Shown piece after piece: positions 1 through 9,289 of a DNA stretch of 57,014 nt. Under the pieces are notes generated by a model, which saw nothing but the letters and a program-made list of their open reading frames with translations, did not search any database and was not told the origin of the DNA. Made by a program: the position numbers and the translations under genes. Every line of letters begins with the position of its first letter. Positions within the stretch are counted from its first letter, which is position 1. This DNA is from Polaribacter sp. (GTDB lineage: Bacteria > Bacteroidota > Bacteroidia > Flavobacteriales > Flavobacteriaceae): positions 1-57,014 of the forward strand of contig JAQWOR010000033.1 of NCBI GenBank assembly GCA_029245785.1, in the 5' to 3' direction.

Positions 1-64
1 AGAATCTCAAAAAGATTTTTCTCCTTGCTCAAAATGACATTCAAAGATACTAAAACTAATAAGG

Positions 65-718
65 TTAATTTCCTTTTTTATAGTCTTCTAAAAATTTTGC
101 CAAACCAATATCTGTTAAAGGGTGTTTCATCAATCCTTCAATAGCATTTAAAGGTCCTGTCATTACATCAGCACCTAATTTTGCACAATCAATAATATGC
201 ATGGTATGACGTACAGAAGCTGCTAAAATTTGTGTATCAAAATTGTAATTATCATAAATCATTCTGATTTCTGCAATCAAGTTCAATCCATCTGTAGAAA
301 CATCATCCAAACGACCAATAAATGGAGACATGTACGTAGCTCCTGCTTTTGCTGCCAACAATGCTTGACCGGCAGAAAATATCAACGTTACATTGGTTTT
401 GATTCCTTTTGAAGAGAAATATTTACACGCTTTTACACCGTCTTTAATCATTGGTAATTTTACCACAATTTGCGGATTTAAAGCAGCTAGAGCTTCTCCT
501 TCTCGTACCATTCCTTCAAAATCGGTAGCAATTACCTCTGCACTTACATCGCCATCTACCAGGTCGCAAATTGCTTTGTAATGGTTGATGATGTTTTCTG
601 CACCGGTAATACCTTCTTTTGCCATTAATGATGGATTTGTGGTAACCCCATCTAAAATACCCAAAGCTTGCGCCTCTTTAATCTGATCTAAATTTGCTGT
701 GTCAATAAAAAATTTCAT
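65..718 (-). CDS. fsa: Transaldolase-like fructose-6-phosphate aldolase (TalC/FSA family)
   Basis: A 217-residue single-domain TIM-barrel protein of the small transaldolase family. It begins [16 protein letters not shown] and has the family signature [14 protein letters not shown] near residues 23-36. The Schiff-base lysine is in VVKLPM near residue 86. The C-terminal part has the [21 protein letters not shown] segment seen in TalC. Family members either transfer dihydroxyacetone units in the pentose phosphate pathway or cleave fructose 6-phosphate. The two activities cannot be told apart here, although genomes of this group usually call it transaldolase. It is probably cytosolic and transcribed alone, leftward. 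The length is normal for the family. Confidence 0.93.
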   Translation of the reverse strand: MKFFIDTANLDQIKEAQALGILDGVTTNPSLMAKEGITGAENIINHYKAICDLVDGDVSAEVIATDFEGMVREGEALAALNPQIVVKLPMIKDGVKACKYFSSKGIKTNVTLIFSAGQALLAAKAGATYMSPFIGRLDDVSTDGLNLIAEIRMIYDNYNFDTQILAASVRHTMHIIDCAKLGADVMTGPLNAIEGLMKHPLTDIGLAKFLEDYKKGN

Positions 719-798
719 CTGTTTTATTTTATGTTGATTGTTGTGTTCTTCTTTTTTTGGGCGTTTTAACAGGCTTTTCGTTGTATCTTTTTTAATTT

Positions 799-818
799 GT
801 TCTCGACTGCGCTCGAAC
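799..818. repeat. Palindromic interspersed repeat, copy A
   Basis: The sequence is GTTC-TCGACTGCGCTC-GAAC: 4-bp complementary arms around a 12-nt core. A second copy at 1684-1703 has the same core on the other strand with one change, but different complementary arms. From memory, similar elements are common between genes in Flavobacteriia. Confidence 0.6.
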
Positions 819-823
819 TGACA

Positions 824-850
824 TTAAAAAAGGATGCCACTGCAATCCTT
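824..850 (-). terminator. Terminator after the SDR gene
   Basis: Read leftward, AAGGATTGC-AGTG-GCATCCTT forms an 8-bp stem with one bulged T. It is followed by TTTTTT. It lies 15 nt after the stop of the leftward SDR gene, as expected for intrinsic termination. Confidence 0.65.
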
Positions 851-864
851 AACGCGGGCGCAAT

Positions 865-1668
865 TTACAACTTATAATGATTCATTAGTAATTTCTCGTA
901 CAACTTATCTGGTAAAATTCTTTTCAGTACAATGGAAAATTTTTCCATAAATCCGCCAACTCTATAATGTACCTTTGGATGTTTTGTTTCAATAATTTTA
1001 TGAAGTATCCTTGCCATCACTATTGGATCCTTTCCACTATCTACATGAGCATCCATCAACGCCAAGGTTGCTGCGTATGCTTTTTTATAAGGCGACGTTT
1101 CAAAAACGGGTGTATGATATCTTCCTGCGGCAATATTGGTAGCAAAATCTCCTGGAGCAACATTCACCACATCAATACCAAAATTTTTCACTTCCATCCG
1201 AATGGCTTCTGTTAAAATCTCTAAAGCTCCTTTGGTGGCAGAATACAATCCGCGAAATGGCAAGCCCATATAGCCCGCAATAGAAGTAACATTAATGATG
1301 GTTCCAGATTTTTGTTGACGCATTTGTGGCAAAACAGCCTTCATTACATCAATAGCACCAAAAAAATTGGTATTAAAAGCGTGCTGCATTTCTTGGGTTG
1401 GAGTTTCTTCAATTGCTCCTGTAATTCCCATTCCTGCATTATTAATTAGCACGTCTAAACGCCCTTCTTTTTCAACAATTTGAGCAACTGCGCGTTGTAT
1501 GGTAGCAACATCTAAAACATCTAAGGCTATCAATTGAAATGGAAAATCAGATATATGCTTCGGGTTTCTACTTGTTCCGTAAACAATACACCCTTTTTGA
1601 TGCAAATAGGTAGCGATAGATTTTCCTATTCCGGAAGAAGCTCCTGTAATTAAAACAACTTTAGGCAT
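865..1668 (-). CDS. Short-chain dehydrogenase/reductase (SDR family)
   Basis: A classical SDR of 267 residues. The nucleotide-binding glycine motif TGASSGIGKSIA lies at residues 8-19, NNAG near residue 77, and the catalytic Ser with YxxxK (YSATKGALE) near residue 142. The C-terminal stretch after residue 190 is long and includes KVHYRVGGFMEKFSIVLKRILPDKLYEKLL. That makes it resemble the retinol dehydrogenase/DltE-like oxidoreductases common in Bacteroidota. The substrate cannot be inferred. It is probably a soluble NAD(P)H enzyme transcribed leftward as a single gene, with a hairpin terminator just after its stop. Confidence 0.9.
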   Translation of the reverse strand: MPKVVLITGASSGIGKSIATYLHQKGCIVYGTSRNPKHISDFPFQLIALDVLDVATIQRAVAQIVEKEGRLDVLINNAGMGITGAIEETPTQEMQHAFNTNFFGAIDVMKAVLPQMRQQKSGTIINVTSIAGYMGLPFRGLYSATKGALEILTEAIRMEVKNFGIDVVNVAPGDFATNIAAGRYHTPVFETSPYKKAYAATLALMDAHVDSGKDPIVMARILHKIIETKHPKVHYRVGGFMEKFSIVLKRILPDKLYEKLLMNHYKL

Positions 1669-1683
1669 TTTTAGATTTTAGAT

Positions 1684-1703
1684 GTCTGAGCGTAGTCGAA
1701 GAC
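1684..1703. repeat. Palindromic interspersed repeat, copy B
   Basis: The sequence is GTCT-GAGCGTAGTCGA-AGAC. Its reverse complement carries the core TCGACTACGCTC, one base different from copy A at 799-818. The arms GTCT/AGAC are complementary but different from GTTC/GAAC in copy A. Confidence 0.6.
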
Positions 1704-1849
1704 AACAAATTAGCTTACAAATATCTTAAAAAGAGAATAAAATATAGGCAAAAGGACTTCTAATTTTAGAAAAGATATTAAGAATAACAGAAAACTTGTT
1801 TACAAGTATTTTTAGGGTGATTTTGAAATAAATTCAGAATAAGAAAAAT

Positions 1850-1943
1850 GGCAAGCTACCTACATCACACTGCTACAACCAAGTACTCTTGCTGCGTTCC
1901 AGCCCTGGGAGATTCCGAGGGAGCTAGTTGTGTAGGACTTGCC
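1850..1943 (-). ncRNA. ffs: Signal recognition particle RNA (bacterial small SRP RNA)
   Basis: Read leftward, the RNA starts GGCAAG and ends CTTGCC, closing a long imperfect hairpin of about 94 nt. The apical domain carries CCCAGGGCTGGAACGCAGCA, matching the SRP domain IV pattern: a GGAA loop with AGG on one side and AGCA on the other. This is the Ffh-binding element. A strong promoter lies 4 nt before the predicted 5' end. The RNA pairs with Ffh to direct membrane proteins to the translocon. The ends are set by the terminal helix and may be off by a few bases. Confidence 0.9.
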
Positions 1944-1947
1944 GCTG

Positions 1948-1979
1948 CAAATTTACAATCAATTTTAATGGTGTACAAC
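1948..1979 (-). promoter_or_regulatory. Bacteroidota-type promoter of the SRP RNA
   Basis: Read leftward: GTTG, a 20-nt spacer, then TAAATTTG. This matches the TAnnTTTG -7 consensus exactly with a normal -33 distance. The next bases, CAGC then GGCAAG, place the transcription start at the predicted RNA 5' end. Confidence 0.8.
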
Positions 1980-2091
1980 GTTTTTTTATCAAATTTTGTG
2001 TAACATTTTTAATTATTTGACTACTAATGAATTGTTTTTGAGAGTCTCTTAAAAATTGCAAAAAAAGCAATCCTTTCAAAAATGAAATGAA

Positions 2092-2099
2092 TATATTTG
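2092..2099 (+). promoter_or_regulatory. -7 element (TATATTTG) for the DUF4199 gene
   Basis: An exact TAnnTTTG match 24 nt before the start codon. No convincing -33 element is seen at the right distance. Confidence 0.5.
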
Positions 2100-2123
2100 T
2101 CTCATCAACTAAATTAAAAAACA

Positions 2124-2639
2124 ATGGAAAATCAAACATCAAGTAAAAGTATTATTTTAAATTATGGGCTATATTACGGTATTCTTTCTGTAATGATTAG
2201 CCTTATCATGTATGCTTTAGGGCAACACACGGAGCAAGGAATTGTACCTATGTTACTAGGATTTGTAATTATGATAGCATTTATCATACTAGGAATTAAA
2301 AAATTTAAAGAAGCTAATAACGGTCTTATTTCTTGGGGACAATCTGTAAAAACTGGCGTAGGAATTGTTGTGATTGGCGTACTAATTTCAATTGTTTATC
2401 AACAAATTTTTATCAATTTTATAGAACCAGAATTCATGGCTCAAATGCTTGAAAAACAACAGCAAGCATGGCTAGATGCTGGAATGACAGAAGAACAAAT
2501 AGAAACTCAAGCGGGTATGATGGAAAAAATGCAAGGCCCTTTAATTTCTTCTGCAATTGCCATCGCTTTTAGTGCATTTCTCGCTTTTGTAGTTTCTGCA
2601 ATCGCAGGTGCTGTTATGAAAGCTGAAGAGCAATACTAG
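2124..2639 (+). CDS. DUF4199 family membrane protein
   Basis: A 171-residue protein with four hydrophobic segments, roughly residues 12-30, 38-57, 73-93 and 145-167. A charged, Met/Gln-rich loop lies between the third and fourth (EFMAQMLEKQQQAWLDAGMTEEQ). Length, topology and the N-terminal pattern (GLYYGILSVMISLIMY) fit DUF4199, a Bacteroidota inner-membrane family of unknown function. In many related genomes such genes sit just before a GT2 glycosyltransferase, as here. A role in the envelope is therefore plausible but unproven. It has its own -7 element upstream and a hairpin downstream. Confidence 0.85.
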   Translation: MENQTSSKSIILNYGLYYGILSVMISLIMYALGQHTEQGIVPMLLGFVIMIAFIILGIKKFKEANNGLISWGQSVKTGVGIVVIGVLISIVYQQIFINFIEPEFMAQMLEKQQQAWLDAGMTEEQIETQAGMMEKMQGPLISSAIAIAFSAFLAFVVSAIAGAVMKAEEQY

Positions 2640-2663
2640 TTTTAAGAAAATTTTATATAAGAA

Positions 2664-2700
2664 AAAGGTAAAATGTTTTAGGATGTTTTACCTTTACCTT
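2664..2700 (+). terminator. Candidate terminator after the DUF4199 gene
   Basis: AAAGGTAAAA and TTTTACCTTT form a 10-bp AT-rich stem around a 12-nt loop. T-rich sequence follows (ACCTTTTT). The weak stem may only partly stop transcription into the glycosyltransferase gene. Confidence 0.5.
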
Positions 2701-2726
2701 TTTAACAGAAATCCAAAACAAGAAAA

Positions 2727-3683
2727 ATGGATATATCGGTAGTTGTGCCTTTATTAGACGAATCAGCATCTTTACACGAATTACACGATTGGATTGCAAA
2801 CGTTATGCAAGCCAACAGCTATGTGTATGAACTTATTTTTATTGATGATGGCAGCACAGACACTTCTTGGCAAGTTATTGAAAGTCTAGTCGAAAAAAAC
2901 AGCGCTGTAAAATGCATTCGTTTTCAGAAAAACTACGGAAAATCACAAGCCTTAGATGCTGGGTTTGAGCTGGCAACAGGCCATGTTGTAATTACTATGG
3001 ATGCTGATCTTCAAGACAATCCAGAGGAGATTCCAGGATTGTACAACATGATTATTAATGAAGATCTTGATGTGGTTTCTGGTTGGAAAAAGAAACGTTA
3101 TGACAATGTAATCACCAAAAATATTCCTTCAAAATTATTCAATTTAGCAGCTAGAAAAACATCAGGATTAAAATTACATGATATCAATTGTGGGTTGAAA
3201 GCCTATAAAAATGAAGTCGTAAAAAGCATCAAAGTAAGCGGAGAAATGCATCGGTACATTCCTGTACTGGCCAAAAATGAAGGCTTTACAAAAATTGGAG
3301 AAAAAGTAGTACAACATCAAGCTAGAAAATATGGCGTTACAAAATTTGGAATGAGCCGTTTTATCAATGGTTTCTTAGACTTAATTACCATTTCATTTCT
3401 ATCAAAATTCGGAAAAAGACCCATGCATTTCTTTGGGCTTTGGGGAACCTTTATGTTTATAGTTGGTTTTTTATCAGCAGCATTTATGGGTGCCATGAAA
3501 TTGTACAAACTCTCTCAAGACATGAAAAGTATATTGATAACCGACAATCCTTGGTTTTATATTGCCTTGACTTCAATGCTATTGGGAACACAACTCTTTT
3601 TAGCCGGCTTTATTGGTGAGCTTTTAGTAAAAGCAAAACACGGAGAAAAACATTATATAATTAAAGCAACACTAAATTTCTAA
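2727..3683 (+). CDS. Family 2 glycosyltransferase (DPM1/GtrB-like)
   Basis: A 318-residue polytopic GT2 enzyme. The N-terminal GT-A domain has VVVPLLDES near residue 5, DDGSTD near residue 40 and the metal-binding DADLQDNPEE near residue 92. Two hydrophobic segments follow, near residues 235-256 and 270-295, as in polyprenyl-phosphate glycosyltransferases. Such enzymes move a sugar from a nucleotide donor to a lipid carrier at the inner membrane. The donor sugar is unknown. The gene lies 34 nt before a phosphoglucomutase gene, which would supply hexose 1-phosphate for sugar nucleotides, so the two are probably functionally linked. Confidence 0.88.
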   Translation: MDISVVVPLLDESASLHELHDWIANVMQANSYVYELIFIDDGSTDTSWQVIESLVEKNSAVKCIRFQKNYGKSQALDAGFELATGHVVITMDADLQDNPEEIPGLYNMIINEDLDVVSGWKKKRYDNVITKNIPSKLFNLAARKTSGLKLHDINCGLKAYKNEVVKSIKVSGEMHRYIPVLAKNEGFTKIGEKVVQHQARKYGVTKFGMSRFINGFLDLITISFLSKFGKRPMHFFGLWGTFMFIVGFLSAAFMGAMKLYKLSQDMKSILITDNPWFYIALTSMLLGTQLFLAGFIGELLVKAKHGEKHYIIKATLNF

Positions 3684-3717
3684 ACCCGTATCTTTACGGA
3701 TAATTTTTAATTTATTT

Positions 3718-5427
3718 ATGGAGAAGATTTTAGACAACGCCAATAACTGGCTTTCTGAGACATTTGATGCAGAAACAAGAAATGAAATACAAGAATTAAT
3801 TGATACTGAAGCGGTTGATTTAGCAGATCGATTTTACAAAGATTTAGAATTTGGAACGGGTGGAATGCGCGGAATTATGGGAGCAGGAACCAACCGAATT
3901 AATAAATATACCTTAGGAAAAGCAACACAAGGATTGAGTAATTACCTACAGCAATCATATCCTAACAAACAACTAAAAGTTGCCATTGCTTATGACTGCC
4001 GTCATAACAGCAAAGAATTCTCAAAATTAGTTGCAGACGTGTTATCGGCAAACAATATTCAAGTATATGTCTTTGAAGATTTGCGTCCTACACCTGAGTT
4101 GTCTTTTGCTGTAAATCACCTCGGTTGTGATGCAGGAATTGTGTTGACAGCCTCTCACAATCCTCCTGAATACAACGGATACAAAGTGTATTGGGCAGAT
4201 GGTGGACAAATTGTTCCTCCACAAGACAAAGGTATTATTGATGAAGTAAACGCATTGAATTTTTCTGAAATCAATTTTAACGCCAACAAAAGCTTAATTG
4301 CAACAATTGGCACTGAACTAGATGAAGCTTTTTGGAAAGCTTCCCTTCTAAACGGAACTTTCAATATAAAAGGTCGTGATAACCTAAAAATTGTATTCAC
4401 CAATTTACACGGAACGGCTACAAAATTAATTCCAGAAGTACTCAAACGAGCAGGATACTCAAACGTATTCACTGTAAAAGAGCAAGACGCTCCCAATGGC
4501 GATTTCCCGACGGTAAAATCACCAAATCCCGAAGAGCCTGAAGCCTTAAAAATGGCGATTGATTTGGCAAACAATATCCATGCAGATATTGTGATTGGAA
4601 CAGATCCAGATAGTGATCGTGTTGGAATTGCCGTGAGAGATTTAGAAGGAAACATGAAATTGCTTAATGGAAACCAAAGCATGTGTGTAATGACCGATTT
4701 CTTAATCAACCAATGGCAACAAAACGGGAAATTAAATGGAAAACAATTTGTAGGCTCTACCATTGTTACTACAAATTTGATTAATGAAATTGCAGCGAGT
4801 TATAACGTGGAAACCAAAGTGGGCCTAACAGGTTTTAAATGGATTGCTAAAATGATCAAAGAACATCCACATCAAGAATTTATTGGTGGTGGAGAAGAAA
4901 GTTTTGGCTATATGGTTGGTGATTTTGTACGTGATAAAGATGCCGTTACAGCCACACTTTTAGCGTGTGAAATTGCTGCAAATGCAAAAGAAAATGGAAG
5001 TTCTTTTTATGAAGAGCTACTACAGATTTACACACGTCAACATTTTTACAAAGAACATTTAATTGCCATTGTAAAAAAAGGCATGGATGGCGCAGAGCAG
5101 ATCAAACAAATTATGATTGATTTGCGGAACAATCCGCTAAACAATATTGATGGTTCTGCCGTTGAGTTTTTATGCGACTATCAATCTTCTATTCAGAAGA
5201 ACCTAATTACCGGAGAGGAAACCATCATGGAGGTTCCTAAATCAAACGTGTTAATTTACCACACACAAGACGGTAGCAAACTCGCTGCAAGACCAAGTGG
5301 AACAGAACCAAAAATAAAGTTTTACTTTAGTGTTAAAACAACGTTGAACAGCATTGAAGATGCAAATGCAACAGAAAAAGTATTGGAGGCTAAAATTCAA
5401 CGAATTATCAAAGAATTGAATCTATAA
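3718..5427 (+). CDS. pgcA: Phosphoglucomutase/phosphomannomutase
   Basis: A 569-residue alpha-D-phosphohexomutase. Landmarks are GTGGMRGIMG near residue 46, the catalytic phosphoserine loop TASHNPPEYNGYK near residue 144, the metal loop DPDSDRVG near residue 297, the sugar-binding loop GGGEESFGYM near residue 390, and the phosphate-binding RPSGTEPKIK near residue 525. It interconverts glucose 6-phosphate and glucose 1-phosphate, and possibly the mannose forms. Length and motif order are complete. The next gene, an ABC exporter, starts 7 nt downstream, so the glycosyltransferase, mutase and exporter form a likely envelope-polysaccharide or lipid operon. Confidence 0.93.
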   Translation: MEKILDNANNWLSETFDAETRNEIQELIDTEAVDLADRFYKDLEFGTGGMRGIMGAGTNRINKYTLGKATQGLSNYLQQSYPNKQLKVAIAYDCRHNSKEFSKLVADVLSANNIQVYVFEDLRPTPELSFAVNHLGCDAGIVLTASHNPPEYNGYKVYWADGGQIVPPQDKGIIDEVNALNFSEINFNANKSLIATIGTELDEAFWKASLLNGTFNIKGRDNLKIVFTNLHGTATKLIPEVLKRAGYSNVFTVKEQDAPNGDFPTVKSPNPEEPEALKMAIDLANNIHADIVIGTDPDSDRVGIAVRDLEGNMKLLNGNQSMCVMTDFLINQWQQNGKLNGKQFVGSTIVTTNLINEIAASYNVETKVGLTGFKWIAKMIKEHPHQEFIGGGEESFGYMVGDFVRDKDAVTATLLACEIAANAKENGSSFYEELLQIYTRQHFYKEHLIAIVKKGMDGAEQIKQIMIDLRNNPLNNIDGSAVEFLCDYQSSIQKNLITGEETIMEVPKSNVLIYHTQDGSKLAARPSGTEPKIKFYFSVKTTLNSIEDANATEKVLEAKIQRIIKELNL

Positions 5428-5434
5428 AACAAGT

Positions 5435-7261
5435 ATGAATTACTTTAAAAAAATAATACGATTTGCGAAGCCTTACAAAAAGTATGCGTTTTTAAATGTT
5501 CTATTCAACATTCTATACGCCATCTTTAATGTTTTGTCTGTATTGGCCTTTATTCCTGTTTTAAACATTCTTTTTAAACAAGAAAATAAAATCACAGTAC
5601 AACCTGTGTATACCGGAATTGATGCAATTGGTTCTTATACGAAAGACAGTTTCTATTATTTTATTTCTCAAAAAATAGAACATGAAGGTGCTATTCAAGT
5701 ATTATTATTTATTTGTTTAGTTACTTTTTTACTCTTTTTTCTTAAAAATTTATTTAGGTATTTAGCCTCTTATGTATTGGTTTTTTTACGCAATGGCACG
5801 GTAAAAGATTTACGAGATAGCTTGTATCACAAAATTATAGAGCTACCCATTGCCTATTTTTCTGAAAAGAAAAAAGGAGATATTATTGCAAGAATGACTT
5901 CGGATGTTCAAGAAATTGAAGTCTCTTTTTTAACTTCTTTAGAAGCCATTGTTAGAGAACCTTTAACCATTGTTATCTCTTTAACAATGATGTTAATTAT
6001 CAGCGTTAAGTTAACCTTATTTGTTTTTATCTTATTACCGGTTTCTGGTTTTATCATTTCAGCAATCAGTAAAAAATTAAAAGCAAACTCTTTAAAGGCA
6101 CAAAAAGAAACAGGAAATTTTTTGTCATTTATAGAAGAGACTTTAACTGGACTAAGAGTTATTAAAGGTTTTAATGCTGAAAACACCATTGAGAATAAAT
6201 TTAGAAAATCTACAGAACGATTTAAAAAACTAATGACTAGCGTTTTACACAGAAAAACATTAGCCTCTCCGATGAGTGAGTTTTTGGGTTCGGCAACAAT
6301 TATTGGGATTTTATGGTATGGAGGAAAATTGGTTTTAGAAAATAACAGCCCTTTAAACCCAGAAGAATTCCTAACCTATATCATGCTGTTTTACACTGTT
6401 TTAAACCCTGTAAAAGCAATTACAACGGCATATTACAACATCCAAAAAGGTGATGCTTCTGCACAACGAATTATAGAAGTCTTAGAAACCGAAAATGAAA
6501 TAAAAGACAAAGAAAACGCACTTATCAAAACGGCATTTACTGATAAAATAATGTTCAACAATATTTCATTTAAGTACAAAGATGACGCGGTACTTAAAAA
6601 CTTTTCTTTAACCATTTTAAAAGGGCAAACAGTGGCCTTGGTAGGGCAATCTGGAAGCGGAAAATCTACCTTGGCAAATTTAATCACTCGTTTTTATGAT
6701 GTAAATTCTGGAGCAATTTCTATTGATGGAAACAACATCAAAGACCTTCGCAAAAAATCATTAAGAGGATTGATGGGGATTGTAACGCAAGATTCTATCT
6801 TATTTAATGACACCGTTGCAAACAACATCAAATTAGGAACTGAAAATGCTTCGGAGAGTCAAATACAGCACGCTGCAGAAATTGCCAATGCGCATGAATT
6901 TATCAAGGAACTGCCAGCACAGTATCAAACAAATATTGGCGATGGAGGAAACTCACTTTCAGGAGGTCAAAAACAACGACTATCTATTGCAAGAGCTGTT
7001 TTAAAGAATCCGCCTATTATGATATTAGATGAAGCTACTTCTGCACTAGACACAGAATCAGAACAATTGGTACAAAAAGCATTGGAAAAAATGATGCAAA
7101 ACAGAACCTCATTGGTTATTGCTCATAGATTGTCTACCATACAAAAAGCAGATGTAATTGTGGTGATGAAAAAAGGCGAGATTGTAGAGCAAGGAAAGCA
7201 CGAAGAGTTACTCACTAAAAAAGGAGAATACTATAAGTTGGTATCGATGCAAGCGTTGTAA
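5435..7261 (+). CDS. MsbA-like ABC transporter, fused permease and ATPase
   Basis: A 608-residue half-transporter. The N-terminal half has six hydrophobic helices, with coupling-type sequence FSEKKKGDIIARMTSDVQEIE. The C-terminal ATPase has Walker A GQSGSGKST (near 405), signature LSGGQKQR (near 508), Walker B IMILDEATSALD (near 529) and the switch His in IAHRLST. The family exports lipids such as lipid A core or other hydrophobic molecules across the inner membrane and works as a homodimer. Closeness to the glycosyltransferase and mutase genes supports an envelope role. The gene ends 3 nt from the convergent cca gene. Confidence 0.9.
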   Translation: MNYFKKIIRFAKPYKKYAFLNVLFNILYAIFNVLSVLAFIPVLNILFKQENKITVQPVYTGIDAIGSYTKDSFYYFISQKIEHEGAIQVLLFICLVTFLLFFLKNLFRYLASYVLVFLRNGTVKDLRDSLYHKIIELPIAYFSEKKKGDIIARMTSDVQEIEVSFLTSLEAIVREPLTIVISLTMMLIISVKLTLFVFILLPVSGFIISAISKKLKANSLKAQKETGNFLSFIEETLTGLRVIKGFNAENTIENKFRKSTERFKKLMTSVLHRKTLASPMSEFLGSATIIGILWYGGKLVLENNSPLNPEEFLTYIMLFYTVLNPVKAITTAYYNIQKGDASAQRIIEVLETENEIKDKENALIKTAFTDKIMFNNISFKYKDDAVLKNFSLTILKGQTVALVGQSGSGKSTLANLITRFYDVNSGAISIDGNNIKDLRKKSLRGLMGIVTQDSILFNDTVANNIKLGTENASESQIQHAAEIANAHEFIKELPAQYQTNIGDGGNSLSGGQKQRLSIARAVLKNPPIMILDEATSALDTESEQLVQKALEKMMQNRTSLVIAHRLSTIQKADVIVVMKKGEIVEQGKHEELLTKKGEYYKLVSMQAL

Positions 7262-7264
7262 GAG

Positions 7265-8686
7265 TTACTTTATCTTCAGGCCCAGCGATTTCCCTTTTTC
7301 TAGCATAAACTGATAAGAAGCTTCATATTCATTCGGGATTACCCCTTCTAAAATCGCTTCTTTGATTGCTTCCTTAATTTGTCCAATTTCACGGCAAGGT
7401 TTTAGCTGAAAGGTTTCCATAATCAATTCTCCAGAAATTGGAGGTTGAAAATTACGCACTTGATCGCGCGCTTCAACTTCTTTTATTTTTTCACGAACCA
7501 GCTCAAAATTTTGGTGGTACCGCTTAAATTTTCTTGGGTTCTTTGTCGTAATATCTGCCTCACACAAAGTCATCAAAGAGTCAATATCATCACCAGCATC
7601 AAAAATTAATCTTCGTATTGCTGAATCTGTAACTTCTGTAGCCAATACAATTGGCCGTGAACTTAACAGAATCATTTTCTGAACAAATTTCATTTTATTA
7701 TTCAAGGGTAATTTTAATCGCTTAAATAATTTAAAAACCATTCGAGACCCCACAAACTCATGCGCATGAAACGTCCACCCAATGGTTTTATGAAACTTTT
7801 TTGTAGGTGCTTTTCCAATGTCGTGTAATAAAGCTGCCCAACGCAACCAAACACCTTCCGTGTTTACAGAAATATTATCAAGCACTTCTAGGGTGTGGTA
7901 AAAATTGTCTTTGTGCTTCTGCCCTTCTACCTCTTCTACCCCTTTCAATGCCATTAACTCTGGTAAAACCAATGGTAATAATGCCGTTTTCTCTAATAAT
8001 AGAAAACCTATTGAAGGTTTTTTTGATTGCATTATTTTTTGCAATTCATCAACAATACGTTCTTTAGTAATGATTTTTAGTCGATCTGCATTCTTAGCAA
8101 TTGCAGCCAACGAGTTTTTTTCAATTGTAAAGTTCAATTGACTTGCAAAACGAATGGCACGCATCATACGTAAAGGGTCGTCAGAATAGGTGATATCTGG
8201 ATCTAAAGGTGTTTTAATCGTTTTAGACATTAAGTCTTCAACTCCATGAAACGGATCTAACAACAAACCGAAATCTGCTGCATTCAAACTCAACGCCAAG
8301 GCATTGATGGTAAAGTCTCTTCTGTTTTGATCGTCTTGCAAAGTTCCTTCAGAAACTGCTGGGTTTCTACTTTCTTCTGTATACGATTCCTTCCGCGCAC
8401 CAACAAACTCAATTTCAATATCTTTATAACGCAACATTGCCGTTCCGTAAGTTTTAAAAACTTGGACTTTTGGTTTGTTTGGTAAAATTTGTGCTACTTT
8501 TTGAGCCAATTCAATGCCACTACCAATCGTTACAATATCAATATCTTTTGCGGTGCCTCTTTGCAAGATATAATCACGCACAAAACCACCAATTACATAC
8601 GACTGAAGCCCTAGTTCTTCACTTGCTTTTGAAATGTAGTTGAAAATGGTAGCAGAAATTGCCTCTTTATAAAATTGGTTTTGCAT
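7265..8686 (-). CDS. cca: CCA tRNA nucleotidyltransferase with HD domain
   Basis: A 473-residue class II nucleotidyltransferase. The head domain has GGFVRDYILQR (near 33) and the metal-binding acidic pair DIDIV (near 52), then the RRDFTINALAL template region (near 122). A C-terminal HD phosphohydrolase-type domain has LLHDIGKAPTKK (near 286). It adds or repairs the 3' CCA end of tRNAs in the cytoplasm. Some related proteins are poly(A) polymerases, but the motif set favours CCA addition. It is transcribed leftward, 4 nt after the TsaC-like gene, so the two are likely co-transcribed. Confidence 0.92.
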   Translation of the reverse strand: MQNQFYKEAISATIFNYISKASEELGLQSYVIGGFVRDYILQRGTAKDIDIVTIGSGIELAQKVAQILPNKPKVQVFKTYGTAMLRYKDIEIEFVGARKESYTEESRNPAVSEGTLQDDQNRRDFTINALALSLNAADFGLLLDPFHGVEDLMSKTIKTPLDPDITYSDDPLRMMRAIRFASQLNFTIEKNSLAAIAKNADRLKIITKERIVDELQKIMQSKKPSIGFLLLEKTALLPLVLPELMALKGVEEVEGQKHKDNFYHTLEVLDNISVNTEGVWLRWAALLHDIGKAPTKKFHKTIGWTFHAHEFVGSRMVFKLFKRLKLPLNNKMKFVQKMILLSSRPIVLATEVTDSAIRRLIFDAGDDIDSLMTLCEADITTKNPRKFKRYHQNFELVREKIKEVEARDQVRNFQPPISGELIMETFQLKPCREIGQIKEAIKEAILEGVIPNEYEASYQFMLEKGKSLGLKIK

Positions 8687-8690
8687 AAAA

Positions 8691-9245
8691 TCAGTCTCTA
8701 ATCACAACAACCTCGTCATTCTCAATTTTTAAAATGGTAGACGATTTATGAGTGATTTTTTCTTGATGCAAATTTACTATATAATCTACACTCTCTAAAA
8801 TTGCTGGGCCTATTTCTTTAAATGATTTTGGAGTCATCTCTCCGCTACTATTAGCTGACGTAGAAACAATAGGTTTTCTAAATTGAGCTATTAATTGAGC
8901 ACAAAAATTGCCTTGTACAATTCGTATTGCAACGGTATTATCTGCAGCAATCACATTTGCTGCCAACCCTCTTGGATTTGGATAAATAATCGTTGTTGGT
9001 CTTGTAGTTTTTTTTATAATTTGCAAGGTCTTTTCTGGAACCGCAACATGTGCTAATAACATCTCTAAAGAATCGACTAAGACAATTAAACTTTTACTTT
9101 CTTTGCGTTGTTTGATTTTGTAAATTTTAGCCACAGCTTTTTCATCCGTAGCATCACAACCAATTCCCCAAACAGTATCTGTTGGATAGAGAATTGTTTT
9201 TCCTGCCTGCAGGGCATCTAACGCTGTCTGTAAAGGTGTTGCCAT
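8691..9245 (-). CDS. tsaC: L-threonylcarbamoyladenylate synthase (Sua5/YciO/YrdC family)
   Basis: A 184-residue single YrdC domain. It has TILYPTDTVWGIGCDA near residue 17, KQRKESKSLIVLV near residue 45, TRPTTII near residue 85 and the STSANSSGEMTP motif near residue 130. The family makes threonylcarbamoyl-AMP from threonine, bicarbonate and ATP, the first step of the t6A modification at position 37 of ANN-decoding tRNAs. It lacks the extra Sua5 C-terminal domain, so TsaC-type is the better name. Its neighbour cca also acts on tRNA. The start ATG is supported by the usual short N-terminus. Confidence 0.88.
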   Translation of the reverse strand: MATPLQTALDALQAGKTILYPTDTVWGIGCDATDEKAVAKIYKIKQRKESKSLIVLVDSLEMLLAHVAVPEKTLQIIKKTTRPTTIIYPNPRGLAANVIAADNTVAIRIVQGNFCAQLIAQFRKPIVSTSANSSGEMTPKSFKEIGPAILESVDYIVNLHQEKITHKSSTILKIENDEVVVIRD

Positions 9246-9289
9246 TTTTTACGATACTTTTAACTTCAACTACTCCAAAATAACAATGT

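Noticed and set aside
1924..2142. A 72-residue leftward frame between SRP RNA and DUF4199
   Set aside because: It covers the SRP RNA promoter and the 5' end of the DUF4199 gene and shows no conserved pattern.
4155..4763. A 202-residue leftward frame inside phosphoglucomutase
   Set aside because: It is antisense to a strongly conserved enzyme and has no recognisable domain.
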